64,000 nt of DNA from Limnochorda sp. L945t (GCF_035593305.1 NZ_CP141615.1:434001-498000), one strand, 5' to 3'; shown: positions 53,487-62,563, counted from the stretch's first letter. The notes: generated by a model from the sequence alone, not told the origin. Numbers and translations: made by a program.

Positions 53487-53515
53487 GGCCGGGGACCCGA
53501 GGGGGGTTCCCGGCC
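53487..53515 (+). terminator. Possible terminator after ahcY
   Basis: GGCCGGGGA (53487-53495) and TTCCCGGCC (53507-53515) form a nine-bp stem with one G-T pair, followed by GTCGTGTTGTAG. Located 135 bp after the ahcY stop and before the exported-protein block. The rest of this 280-bp intergenic stretch has a weak TATACA at 53562 but no convincing promoter. Confidence 0.35.
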
Positions 53516-53633
53516 GTCGTGTTGTAGGGCGGGTGACAGTCCTGCGATCGGTCAGATAGACTATACACGTTCTCCCATGCCTGCGGGCCGGGCCCGAGCC
53601 GGCAGGCAACGACAAGACGGGGTGGTGAGGCTC

Positions 53634-54185
53634 ATGGGGCCCGTACGGGCATCCGCTCATCCAACAGGAAGCATCAGGCCGTCACTCGACCGGTGCACGA
53701 CCGTCGTGGCGCTGGTCGGCGTGGCCGTCCTGGCGGCCCTGGTAGCAGCGACGGGGGGTGCTCTGGCGATGGATCGCCAGGTCCAGCTCCAGGTAACGAT
53801 TCAGGAGGCGATGGAGCTCGAGGTGAGCCCACAAGGCCCGATTGCGTGGGCGGTGGCGCCGGGTTCCCCCTCCCCGGGGGGCGGTACCCTCCAGGTGGTG
53901 GTGAGGTCCAACGTACCCTGGGATCTTACGGTGAAGGGCCACAGCGACAGGCCGAAGACCGCCGGCGCGGTCCCGGCCACAGGCTCGATGCAGTTCCGTG
54001 TGGACGGCGGAGAGGCCAGGACGCTGACCACCTCGGCACAAGGGGTCGCTCGAGGAGATCTGCCGACCGGGAGCGGGGGGAGGCAGGTCGGCGTGACCTT
54101 CGTGTACGTGCCGTCCTACGAGGACAGGGTGGGCGAGACGCTCACGATGGACGTGACGTTCACCCTGGCGCGACCCGTCCCGTGA
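53634..54185 (+). CDS. Small exported beta-rich protein (candidate surface/pilus subunit)
   Basis: 183 residues from ATG 53634 (GTG 53625 or 53622 also possible). A hydrophobic signal segment at about residues 24-45 is followed by a 138-residue mature domain. It begins with QVQLQVTIQEAMELEVSP, contains TLQVVVRSNVPWDLTVKG, and ends VGVTFVYVPSYEDRVGETLTMDVTFTL, which resembles the beta-strand pattern of fimbrial/spore-coat-U-like or WxL-type subunits. No lipobox, no cysteines. Family not recognised. First gene of a three-gene block with a chaperone-like and a large barrel protein. Confidence 0.6.
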   Translation: MGPVRASAHPTGSIRPSLDRCTTVVALVGVAVLAALVAATGGALAMDRQVQLQVTIQEAMELEVSPQGPIAWAVAPGSPSPGGGTLQVVVRSNVPWDLTVKGHSDRPKTAGAVPATGSMQFRVDGGEARTLTTSAQGVARGDLPTGSGGRQVGVTFVYVPSYEDRVGETLTMDVTFTLARPVP

Positions 54186-54214
54186 GGGCTCTGGGAAGGA
54201 GGGCACGGGGCAAC

Positions 54215-55390
54215 ATGATGCCGTACCGGTTCGCCGGAAGGTGCCCATGGTGGCTCTGTGTGACGCTCCTGGCGGCCGCTGGCCTGGTGACGGGGATCGA
54301 GCAGCCCTGCCGGGCCTTGCTGAGGGTCACTCCGTTGACGGTGACGGCGGTCGTGGACCATGCCGGGGAGCGAGTCGGGCCCATCTTCGTGGGTAACCGG
54401 GGTGACACGCCGCTGCCCGTGCGCGTGGGGATAGCTATGCTAACGCATTCCCCTGAAGGGCGGCCCGTCGTCCTGGAGGAGCCCGGGCACCTGGCCCGCG
54501 CCCGGGAGTACCTCGGGCCGGAGTGGACCGAGCGCGTACTTGCCCCCGGCCAGCAGGAGACGCTGTGGCTTTCGGTGCGGCGGGTGCCGGAGTCGGCCAT
54601 CTACAGCGCGGTGCTGGTACAGGTGCCGGCTCCCCTGGGTACCTTCCGGGTGGTCGTCCTGGTGGGAGTGCGCCGTGCCCGTCCCGCGCGCGGTCCGCAG
54701 CTTTCCATCGAGGCGGTGTGGGCGGAGCAGAGCAAAGAGGGGGACCCGGTGGAGATCGTTGCCCGAGTGCGCAACGACGGCGGGACGGACGCCGAGGCGG
54801 TGATCGAGAGCGTGATCACGGCCGAGTCGGGGCCTGGGGCAGGAAGAGGACCTCAGGCAGCGCTCTTGATGGGTCCCGCGACGGTCTACCCCGGCGCGGT
54901 GCGGCTCCTCCGGGCCCGCTGGCAGCCCGACCTGCTCCCTGCCGGGGTCTACCGCGTATCGGCGAGCCTGGCCGGCACCCGGGGCGCAGGAAAGGCCGGC
55001 GGAGCCACCGCGAGCCTGACGGTCGATGCACCGTATCGCCTCGCCGGGGTCGACGGTGCTGTGAGCCTGCAGCTCAGGCCCTCCCGGGACGGCAGCATGA
55101 CGCTCGTGGCCTCGGTGCACAACCGGAGTCCTCACACGCTTGCGCCGCAGCTCGAGTGGTACATCGAGCGGGATGGGGCCCGGACGGCGCAAGACCCGGT
55201 CCTGCTGGGGCCGGTGGACGCGGGAGAAGTGAGGGTAGCCCGCCTGCCCTGGCCGGGCCCCCTGGCCCCGGGGGCCTATCGGGCGGGGGTACGCTGGATC
55301 CTCGGCGAGCGGGAGGTCGCGCGGGACGATCTCGTGGTCACCGTCGAACCGGCCCTGGCCCTCCATCCGAGCGGGGTCGATGTCCCATGA
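54215..55390 (+). CDS. Exported Ig-fold protein, PapD/DUF916-like (candidate assembly chaperone)
   Basis: 391 residues from ATG 54215 or 54218; AAGGAGG is upstream. Signal peptide at about residues 12-35. Residues about 37-145 resemble a periplasmic-chaperone or DUF916-type domain: LRVTPLTVTAVVDHAGERVG, IFVGNRGDTPLPVRVGI, APGQQETLWLSVRRVPESAIYSAVLVQV. This is followed by CARDB-like units with VRNDGGTDAEAVI and VHNRSPHTLAPQLEW. The stop overlaps the next start (ATGA). I infer a role in folding or guiding the small subunit; the classical PapD cysteine/arginine pattern is not obvious. Confidence 0.55.
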   Translation: MMPYRFAGRCPWWLCVTLLAAAGLVTGIEQPCRALLRVTPLTVTAVVDHAGERVGPIFVGNRGDTPLPVRVGIAMLTHSPEGRPVVLEEPGHLARAREYLGPEWTERVLAPGQQETLWLSVRRVPESAIYSAVLVQVPAPLGTFRVVVLVGVRRARPARGPQLSIEAVWAEQSKEGDPVEIVARVRNDGGTDAEAVIESVITAESGPGAGRGPQAALLMGPATVYPGAVRLLRARWQPDLLPAGVYRVSASLAGTRGAGKAGGATASLTVDAPYRLAGVDGAVSLQLRPSRDGSMTLVASVHNRSPHTLAPQLEWYIERDGARTAQDPVLLGPVDAGEVRVARLPWPGPLAPGAYRAGVRWILGEREVARDDLVVTVEPALALHPSGVDVP

Positions 55391-58300
55391 GCCACACGGG
55401 CGGTAGGGCCGTTTCGGGGCGCTTCGTGCTTTGCGCGCTGCTTGGGCTCTCGTTTGCGGCCGTCCCGGTCCGTGCATGGGAGGTGGACATGCCCCCGGGA
55501 GGTGCTCCCGTGCTCTTGCCGGCCGATCCGGTGCGCCCCGGCACGGGCGCCGTCGTGGGACACGTCGGGTTCCTGGTGCCGAAGGGGCTGGTCTCGATCA
55601 TTCCCGAGCCCCAGGCACCCGCTCTGGTCAGCCAGGGTCCCGAGGGGACGTTTCGGCTTCCCTTGAACCGGCTTCAGTGGGGCCTGCGCTGGTACGAAGG
55701 CCAGGTACCGGACTTCACCCCGCTGACGTACCCGGGTACGGGGCGCCAGGTAAACGTGCCTGCCGAGACCGTCGCCCACATCGAGTGGAGGTTCCGGCCC
55801 GAATGGACGGATCGGGCCGCCTCCGCTCCTTACTCCGTTCCCGTGCGCTACACGCTTCAGCCGAGCGGGGTGACCCTCGACCCTGTCCTGGCATGGCCCA
55901 ACCCTTACGTCAAAGGCTCTACGCAGCCGTTACAGGTCTACGCTGACGTCCCGGGCCAGGGCGCGATCTGGGTCAGACTGGGCCCGGCCGCGCCGGGCAC
56001 CCACTGCAGCGTCTTGACGCCGTGGGACGTGTTGGCCGGGCCGGTAGGGTCCGGATGGCAGATGCTGGAGGTCCCGGCCTCCAAGGTCACCGGCCTGCCC
56101 GTGGGTCTGTATTGCGTGGTGGTGGATTTCTGGCAGCGGGGACAGGCCCGGCGGCGGATTGGAGGCACGACGGTCCTGCTCGTCGAGAGCGGGGCGGTCG
56201 CTCAGGCGCTCGAGGTCCAGGTCCGCGACGCCGCGGATGGCAGGCCGGTCAACGGGGCTCTGGTGACCTTGAGGCGCCCGGGGGGACCGCCGGGGCGGTC
56301 GGGCCGCTCCAACGGGCAGGGGAGCCTGACTTTCTCCGGTCTGGATGCCGGCGTCTACCGAGTAGAAGCCGAGGCGCCGGGTTACCGGAGAGCGGCCGGG
56401 GAGGTCCGGGTGCCGCCTGCCGATGCACGGGTGCAAAGCGCCGCTAAGGCCGAACTGTTGCTCCGGCCCGCTGACACGCCCTCTATCCGGCTGGCGATGC
56501 GCAACCTCGCCGGGCGGCGGGCCCTGTGGGTCGGCGACGTCGTCGAGATCGACGCCAGCGTGGAGTTTGCGCGGGGCCTGCCGGATCTCGTGCCGGGGGG
56601 CGAGCCGTCTGTCCTGGTGGAGCTCCGCTTTCCTTCCGGGCTGCAGGTCCTCCCCGATTCGTGGCGGCCATCCCCGGGGGGAGACGAGGATCACCGCCGT
56701 CAGACGATCGGGTGGAGCGAAGGGAGGCTGCTCTGGCAAGTGGGCGTTCCTCGAGGGAGCGCGACCTCGTCGCTGTCGGTGCGGGCGATGGTGACGCCCG
56801 AAGCGGCGGGGCGAGGCGAGGTGGAGGTGATCGCCCGAGGCACGATGCGCTACGGGCGTTTCGAGGCGTCTCTTGCGCCCGCGTCCACCTCCTTGCCCTT
56901 GTCCCGGGAGCTGGTGGACGGGCACGGGGTGGTCGTTGGCCGCGTGGAGCCCGCGAGCGGGCAGGACGAATGGGTGGTGGCCTCGAGCCTCGGCGTGTCG
57001 GCCAGGGTCGACCGGTCGGGTTTTTTCCGCATGGCGCTGCCGGCAGGCGTGCACATGCTGTGGGTCGAGCGCCCGGCGGCGGCACGGGGGGATCACGAGC
57101 CAGTCCGGATACCCCGGGGAGAGCCGGCCATCCTCGTCGTCCGGCCGGGTGTGAGTGCGCCCGCGGTGCTCGCCGCTCCTTCTCCCGGTGCTCGACCGGC
57201 AGGAGGGTCGCCGGCGTGGCGCGTCGACGCGGCAGGCCGGATGGAGTGGACCTCCGGCGCGGCACCAGACGGCAACGGCTCGCTTTTGGTCACGGTCGGT
57301 GCCGGAGAAGCGAGGGGGCAGCTGGTCGTTGCTGCAGGGCCGGATGGCCGCTTGCCGGCACGGCTGGAGTGGGGGACGGCCCTCCACGAGGTGACCGCAG
57401 GGCTGCTCGACCCGGCCAGGGGGGATCGCGTGCAGCCTCCGGCAGTGGACGGGCGTCTGCTGCAGCCCCCCTCTTCCGACACCGGGGATGGCGGGGGCCT
57501 GGTTCCGGGCGTTGCGTGGGAGTGGGAGGCTGGCGATGCCAGAGGGTCCGGGTTGGTGGCTACGTGGCGGCTCGACGGCGGACAGAGCTTCGTACAGGCC
57601 GTCGACCGGCGGGACGAGAAGCAAACGACCTGGCTGACCGTTACGGGCCCCATGGCCTCCGGGCAGGGGGGGCAAGGCCCGGCTCTGCACGCAGGGTGGC
57701 GGCGTAGCGACGAGGACAAGAGCGAGGCTCAAGTGGAGTACCGGATGAGCCTTGATCCGGGCCGGCCCATGGACCCGGCCGGATACCCGGTCCCGGTCGA
57801 CGGGCTGCCGCCAAGCGCGTGGACGGCCAGGCTCGTCACTCCATGGGCAGGAGGGAGGGATACCGCGTGGCAGACGTGGGAAGCGGGCGGGGAGACGGGG
57901 CTCGCAGGCCCCGGAGCGGGGGGCGGCCGCACCACGGTGGAGTGGAGCGCGGCCCGGCTCGCGACCGGCGGTCTGGCCCACCGTTTGGGGCTTGGTGCGG
58001 ACATGGGGCGCTTCACCCAGCTGTACGGGATGGGCAGCCTGCTGTGGCACTCCGCCGATGACGCGCGGGATCCCGCCAGGTTGCGGCAGGCCCTGGCGGT
58101 AACCGCCACGCCCGAAGGCTCCTCGCTCCCGAGCTCCCTCGCGGGCGCGGTCCGGTTGGATGCCCGGGCAGGCCTGGCAGTCGGGCAGGGCGATGGCGGG
58201 TGCGAGGCCGTTCCCCGGGTCTATCCCGTCGCCCGCCTCACTGCAGCCGCGGCAGGCCCGGCCGCGCCGAGGGGACGCTGGTCCCTGGGGGTGGATGCCA

Positions 58301-59241
58301 GGACTCTCCACGAGGGGCAAGGCGGGGCGCCTGCTACCGCCTGGATCGATCTCGCCGCTTCGCTCTCCCGGAAGCTGGACCTGCGCGTGCAGGGTAGGGT
58401 GGAGGCAACTTTTTCGGCCTATGGCCTTCGCCTGACCCCGGGGACCCGGGTGGAAGGGGCTTTGCAGCCGTCGAGCGGGGTGCGGCTGGCCACAGGGCTC
58501 GAGGCCCGTCCGGAAAGGCTGCGGCCGTCCCATCTCGCGATCGAGTACAACCCCCGGTGGGGCACGGTGGCGCTTCGGCTCACTCCCGAACAGGCCGAGC
58601 TCTCGTGGACCCGCGCCGGCCCTGCACCCGAAGAGACCGGTGCAACCGGGGCCGTCAAGCGGTGGTCCGGAGCGTTCTCCCTGCGGCGCCGTTCCGGCGG
58701 GGCGGTGGAGCCGGATCCGACAGCGTTGGTCGCCGAGGGACGCCTCCTGTACGGGAGCGAGCGCATGGCGGCCTCGGTCTGTGCGCGCTTCGAGGGCGAG
58801 GTGGCCGAATGGTCGGCCTCAATCGGGGACCATCCCGGCCCTTCCTCCGAGGCAGGGCGCTGGCTGCGGGCCTCCCCTGGCCGGTACCTGCGGGGCGACG
58901 TTCGCGTCACGCCTGCTGGGGAGGGCTACCGGGCCTGGACGTGGATGGGGCATGCAGGCATCCGGGGCCTGCTGGCGGAGCGGTGGGGATGGTTCGCAGA
59001 GGGTGGGGCCGCTTCCCTGACGCTGGAGCCGGGCGGCTGGTCCCTGCACCGGAGCGCGTCGTTCGGCGCCGGCCTTTTCGTGGTGAGCCGGGAGAGCCTG
59101 CTCGAGATGGGATGGCGCCTGGTGAAAGCGCCGGGGGAGCCGATGCGGCCGGGCGACCTTCCCGCTTCCATGCGCCCGGGTCTTTTCGTGCGGACGACCG
59201 GGTGGTGGAGCTCGGACCCCGGCGGTGCCGGTGGCCGGTAG
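55387..59241 (+). CDS. Very large exported protein with carboxypeptidase-regulatory-like domains and C-terminal barrel-like region
   Basis: 1284 residues, ATG overlapping the preceding stop. Signal peptide (about 12-30, FVLCALLGLSFAAVPVRA). Residues 40-255 are strand-rich. Residues about 275-345 form a CarboxypepD_reg/PEGA-like domain (LEVQVRDAADGRPVNGALVT, GLDAGVYRVEAEAPGYRRA). Residues about 359-492 look like a DUF11/adhesive Ig-like domain; a second short regulatory-like unit (GVVVGRVEPASGQ, LPAGVHMLWVERP) is near 514-585. Residues about 605-1284 alternate hydrophobic strands and turns, as in a large outer-membrane barrel. No FimD motif or Omp85 POTRA is evident. Candidate usher/secretion pore of the block. 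Confidence 0.5.
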   Translation: MSHTGGRAVSGRFVLCALLGLSFAAVPVRAWEVDMPPGGAPVLLPADPVRPGTGAVVGHVGFLVPKGLVSIIPEPQAPALVSQGPEGTFRLPLNRLQWGLRWYEGQVPDFTPLTYPGTGRQVNVPAETVAHIEWRFRPEWTDRAASAPYSVPVRYTLQPSGVTLDPVLAWPNPYVKGSTQPLQVYADVPGQGAIWVRLGPAAPGTHCSVLTPWDVLAGPVGSGWQMLEVPASKVTGLPVGLYCVVVDFWQRGQARRRIGGTTVLLVESGAVAQALEVQVRDAADGRPVNGALVTLRRPGGPPGRSGRSNGQGSLTFSGLDAGVYRVEAEAPGYRRAAGEVRVPPADARVQSAAKAELLLRPADTPSIRLAMRNLAGRRALWVGDVVEIDASVEFARGLPDLVPGGEPSVLVELRFPSGLQVLPDSWRPSPGGDEDHRRQTIGWSEGRLLWQVGVPRGSATSSLSVRAMVTPEAAGRGEVEVIARGTMRYGRFEASLAPASTSLPLSRELVDGHGVVVGRVEPASGQDEWVVASSLGVSARVDRSGFFRMALPAGVHMLWVERPAAARGDHEPVRIPRGEPAILVVRPGVSAPAVLAAPSPGARPAGGSPAWRVDAAGRMEWTSGAAPDGNGSLLVTVGAGEARGQLVVAAGPDGRLPARLEWGTALHEVTAGLLDPARGDRVQPPAVDGRLLQPPSSDTGDGGGLVPGVAWEWEAGDARGSGLVATWRLDGGQSFVQAVDRRDEKQTTWLTVTGPMASGQGGQGPALHAGWRRSDEDKSEAQVEYRMSLDPGRPMDPAGYPVPVDGLPPSAWTARLVTPWAGGRDTAWQTWEAGGETGLAGPGAGGGRTTVEWSAARLATGGLAHRLGLGADMGRFTQLYGMGSLLWHSADDARDPARLRQALAVTATPEGSSLPSSLAGAVRLDARAGLAVGQGDGGCEAVPRVYPVARLTAAAAGPAAPRGRWSLGVDARTLHEGQGGAPATAWIDLAASLSRKLDLRVQGRVEATFSAYGLRLTPGTRVEGALQPSSGVRLATGLEARPERLRPSHLAIEYNPRWGTVALRLTPEQAELSWTRAGPAPEETGATGAVKRWSGAFSLRRRSGGAVEPDPTALVAEGRLLYGSERMAASVCARFEGEVAEWSASIGDHPGPSSEAGRWLRASPGRYLRGDVRVTPAGEGYRAWTWMGHAGIRGLLAERWGWFAEGGAASLTLEPGGWSLHRSASFGAGLFVVSRESLLEMGWRLVKAPGEPMRPGDLPASMRPGLFVRTTGWWSSDPGGAGGR

Positions 59242-59298
59242 ACCCCGGCAGGCATCCCCCGTTACAATATCGCGGGATACCGGAAGGGGCATTTCGCT

Positions 59299-60051
59299 TT
59301 GAGCTTGCGGCGCCAGATAGTCGCCATCCCCGTCTTCAACGAGGAGCGGTCCGCCAGGCAGGTGCTCGAGCGAGTGCGGGAGGTCGCACCGCAGGCCGTC
59401 GTGCTGGTGGTGGACGACGGCTCTACCGACGGCACGGCTTCGGTGCTGGCGGGCATACCCGGGATCGCGGTACTCCGGCATCCCCGCAACCTGGGGTATG
59501 GCCGCGCGCTACGGGACGCTTTCGATTGGGCCCAGTCCTACGGGTTCGATCAGCTGGTGACCATGGACTGCGACGAGCAGCACGAGCCGGCCCTGATCCC
59601 TGCCTTCTTCCGGCGCCTGGAGGAGGGATGGGACATCGTCTCCGGGAGCCGCTACCTGGCGCGCGTGGCCGGGAGCGAGGGCGAGGTGCCGCTCGACCGG
59701 CTGGCGATCAACCGGGAGTTCACGGCCCGCGTCAATGCGCTGACGGGTTTCGGGATCACGGATGCGTTTTGCGGGTTCAAGGGATACCAGGTAAGCGCCT
59801 TACGGCGCTTGCACCTCTCGGAGGACGGATATGCGATGCCCCTGGAGGTTTGGGTGGAGGCCTGGCGGCACGGGCTGAGCATCGTAGAGCTGCCGGTGCC
59901 CCTCATCTACAAGCCCAACTTCGAGCGCCGTTTCGGTCGGGGGCTCGACGACCCCTCGGCGCGACGGCGCTACTACGACGACGTGTGGCGCAGGGCCGTC
60001 CGGGCCGACGGCTGTCCGGCGGTCGCCAGGAGGCAGGCCGGGTGTTGCTGA
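59299..60051 (+). CDS. Family 2 glycosyltransferase (dolichol-phosphate mannose synthase-like)
   Basis: 250 residues, TTG start with GGAAGGGG nine bases upstream. Cytoplasmic GT-A: IVAIPVFNEERSARQVLERV, VLVVDDGSTDGT, RHPRNLGYGRALRDAF, TMDCDEQHEPALIP (the DxD-like acidic motif) and GSRYL. No C-terminal membrane helices, so it is the short form. Transfers a sugar from a nucleotide sugar to a lipid or other acceptor. Nine bases before the PIG-L gene start overlap region (60042), so the two are coupled. Confidence 0.9.
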   Translation: MSLRRQIVAIPVFNEERSARQVLERVREVAPQAVVLVVDDGSTDGTASVLAGIPGIAVLRHPRNLGYGRALRDAFDWAQSYGFDQLVTMDCDEQHEPALIPAFFRRLEEGWDIVSGSRYLARVAGSEGEVPLDRLAINREFTARVNALTGFGITDAFCGFKGYQVSALRRLHLSEDGYAMPLEVWVEAWRHGLSIVELPVPLIYKPNFERRFGRGLDDPSARRRYYDDVWRRAVRADGCPAVARRQAGCC

Positions 60052-60812
60052 GCGACCCTGCCGGCGCGCCGGGGTCGCCCCCCTCGCTGCCCATCGAGGC
60101 GCTGTACGGGACCGGACTGGATCGTCCCGTCGACGTGCTTGCCGTCGGAGCCCATCCGGACGACGTGGAACTGGCCGTCGGAGGCACGGTGGCTGCCTTC
60201 GTCGCCCGCGGCCTCTCGGTGGGCATCCTGGACCTGACCAACGGCGAGCCGACGCCGTTCGGCAGCCCCGAGCGGCGGCGGGCGGAGAGCCATGAAGCCG
60301 CTCGCATCCTGGGGGTGCAGACCCGCGTCACGCTGGCGCTTCCCAACCGCGCCCTGCAGGACACCGTCGACGGCCGCACGGCCGTGGCCTCGGTGCTCCG
60401 CCTGCTCCGGCCCAAGCTGTTGCTCGGACACTACTGGGAGGACCTGCACCCCGATCACGTAGCGGCGTCGGCGTTGACCGACGCGGCGCGCTTTTACGGC
60501 AAGCTGACTCGCACCTCGATGCCGGGCGAGCCGTACCTGGTACCTCGCGCCCTTTACTTCGTCGCGACCCACCTGCGCCTGCACGCGCCCGCCTCGCTGG
60601 CGGTGGACGTCTCCGCCTTCTGGGAAGAGCGCAAGCTACCCGCCGTCGAGGCATACACGTCGCAATTCGGGGTCAACGAGGCGGGCCGCGCCGTGCCCGA
60701 GCGGTTGCGCACCCGGGATCGCTACTACGGCGACCTGATCGGCTGCCGGTACGCCGAGCCGCTCATCGCCCGGGAGCTCGCCGGCGTGGCGGACCCATCG
60801 GCGCTCGTTTGA
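60042..60812 (+). CDS. PIG-L family deacetylase (BshB-like)
   Basis: 256 residues from GTG 60042, overlapping the previous gene by 10 bp, with AGGAGG eight bases upstream. Zinc deacetylase motif VLAVGAHPDDVELAVGGTVA near residue 30, later HYWEDLHPDHVAAS, then HAPASLAVDVSAFWEERK and AVEAYTSQFG. This is the order of BshB1 (GlcNAc-malate deacetylase in bacillithiol synthesis) and also of other LmbE-type enzymes. Followed directly by the BshC-like gene, which raises the probability of a thiol-related role, but bshA is not seen. Confidence 0.88.
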   Translation: MLLSDPAGAPGSPPSLPIEALYGTGLDRPVDVLAVGAHPDDVELAVGGTVAAFVARGLSVGILDLTNGEPTPFGSPERRRAESHEAARILGVQTRVTLALPNRALQDTVDGRTAVASVLRLLRPKLLLGHYWEDLHPDHVAASALTDAARFYGKLTRTSMPGEPYLVPRALYFVATHLRLHAPASLAVDVSAFWEERKLPAVEAYTSQFGVNEAGRAVPERLRTRDRYYGDLIGCRYAEPLIARELAGVADPSALV

Positions 60813-60823
60813 GATGAGAAAGG

Positions 60824-62563
60824 GTGGGGACGGTCTCGTTGGCGCCACATCCATCCCGCCGGCCATGGACCCTGCCGCCTCTCGGGGAGGCCCTGGTGGA
60901 CCCGCCGGCGCCTGCGCTGGCGGAGCTCGCCGCCCGCAACGCGGAAGCGCTGGAGGCGGAGCGGTTCGACGTAGGGGGAGTCCCGGCCGCCGAGCTGCGG
61001 GGAGCGCTACGGCAGGCGGCGCTGGCCATAGGCACCAGGCAGGCTCGCCGCTACGGGTGGTGGGAAGGCCCGAGCGCAGGTAACCACGCCACCCACGGGC
61101 CCGTCCGGCCCTTGCGCTGGATGGTCACCGGACACCAGCCGATCCTGGCCCACCCGGGCATCGTGGTCAAGAACGCGCTGATCGGGGCCCTCGCACGCAC
61201 CGTGCCCGGCGCGGTCGCCGTCAACGTGGTCGTGGACTACGACACCGCGGCCCAGATGGCGGCGCCGGTCCCCGTTCGCAAGGAGGGGCGCCTCACCGTT
61301 GAGCCGGTCACGCTTGCCCCGGTGGGCTACGGGTATCCCTTTTGCCAGGTGCCGGCGCCCGGGGCGAGCGAGCTCGACGCGTTCGCCTCCGGCGTGGTGG
61401 AGCGGCTCGCTACCCTGGGGCAGCCCGGCGAGAGCCTCATCCGCCGGTTCCTGGAATTCATGCGGGTCGCCGCCGCCCCTCCGAGGACGGGCGGCGACCG
61501 GGAGGCGCCCGCCAGCCTGGCCGAGTGGGTGACCGCTGCCCGCCACCGCTTCGAGGCCATGGCGCTCGGGGCTTACGCGGAGTACCTCGAGGTACCGGCA
61601 GGAGAGCTGACCTCGACCTGGCCGTTCCGGCTCTTTTTCGCCGACGTGGCACTACGGGCTCGGGAGTTCGCCCTCATTCACAACGAGACGCTGGCGGCGT
61701 ACCGGTCGCAACATCACATCCGTTCCAGGGCCAATCCCTTCCCGGACCTGCTGGTCGAGCCGGCGGGCGGGCGGGTGGAACTGCCCTTCTGGATACTGAC
61801 GCCGGGCCTCCGCCGGCGCAAGCTCTACGCGAGGCAGGACCGCTCCCGCCGGGACGCCCTGGAGCTATCGACGGTGGATGGCCCGGTGGCAGAGCTGCCT
61901 CTCTCCCGGCCGGATGGCGCCCGGGAGCTCGCCGAGGCCCTGGAGCGGGCGGGATTGGCCATCCGCCCCCGGGCGGTGACGCTGACCCTGTTCGTGAGGC
62001 TGTTCCTGGCCGACCTGTTCGTGCACGGGGTGGGGGGAGCCCGCTACGACCGGGTGACGGACGCCGTGGCCCGGCGGTTCTACGGCATCGAGCCGCCCCC
62101 TTACGCCGTGGCTTCCATGAGCCTGGCGCTGGCCGACCTGCCGCGGCCCGAAATCGCGGAGCCGCCGGATCAGCTGCGCCGGCAGCTGCGCGACCTGCGC
62201 TTCAATCCGCAACGGTGGGTGGCTCCCGGCGAAGCCGACGACACGCTGGCGCGGCTTGCCGAAGAGAAGAGGCGGCTCGTCCGGGCCATCCAGCAGCCGG
62301 GAGCTCCCCGGCGCGCGCTGACGCGGCAGATCGAGCAGGTCAATGCCGCGCTGTCCGAACGGCTGGAAGGGGTCCGCGTAAACATCGAGGCCCGCCTCCG
62401 GCAGGCGACGCTCGCCGTGCTCGAGAGGCAGGCCTCGGACTTTCGGGGATACCCGGTCTTTTTCTACGACCCGCTCCTGTTGCGGCGGGCCATCGAAGAG
62501 GCGATCAGCGGGCGCCGCCTCGCCCCGTGCGCCGGCGACGCGCCGCTGCGCGGCCACCCGTGA
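60824..62563 (+). CDS. BshC-like protein (GHQP...HPG...KN family), function uncertain
   Basis: 579 residues; GTG 60824 has an overlapping GAAAGG and TTG 60839 is an alternative. Near residue 100 it has WMVTGHQPILAHPGIVVKNALI, which recalls the TGHQ...GP motif of bacillithiol synthase BshC, but the downstream pattern differs (VVVDYDTAAQ) and looks closer to an uncharacterised family I recall from other bacteria. A long coiled coil (residues about 460-545: LAEEKRRLVRAIQQ, QIEQVNAALSERLEG, LAVLERQASDFRG) precedes the C-terminus, as in BshC. Overlaps nothing; follows the PIG-L gene by 11 bp. Confidence 0.55.
   Translation: MGTVSLAPHPSRRPWTLPPLGEALVDPPAPALAELAARNAEALEAERFDVGGVPAAELRGALRQAALAIGTRQARRYGWWEGPSAGNHATHGPVRPLRWMVTGHQPILAHPGIVVKNALIGALARTVPGAVAVNVVVDYDTAAQMAAPVPVRKEGRLTVEPVTLAPVGYGYPFCQVPAPGASELDAFASGVVERLATLGQPGESLIRRFLEFMRVAAAPPRTGGDREAPASLAEWVTAARHRFEAMALGAYAEYLEVPAGELTSTWPFRLFFADVALRAREFALIHNETLAAYRSQHHIRSRANPFPDLLVEPAGGRVELPFWILTPGLRRRKLYARQDRSRRDALELSTVDGPVAELPLSRPDGARELAEALERAGLAIRPRAVTLTLFVRLFLADLFVHGVGGARYDRVTDAVARRFYGIEPPPYAVASMSLALADLPRPEIAEPPDQLRRQLRDLRFNPQRWVAPGEADDTLARLAEEKRRLVRAIQQPGAPRRALTRQIEQVNAALSERLEGVRVNIEARLRQATLAVLERQASDFRGYPVFFYDPLLLRRAIEEAISGRRLAPCAGDAPLRGHP

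Noticed and set aside
55930-58533. Minus-strand open frame of 867 codons inside the large exported gene
   Set aside because: Same strand-shadow effect; low complexity and no start context. The plus-strand frame has signal peptide, domain order and coupling with its neighbour.
59221-59299. Promoter TACAAT (59263-59268) for the glycosyltransferase
   Set aside because: No -35 at 16-18 bp; the match is too weak alone.
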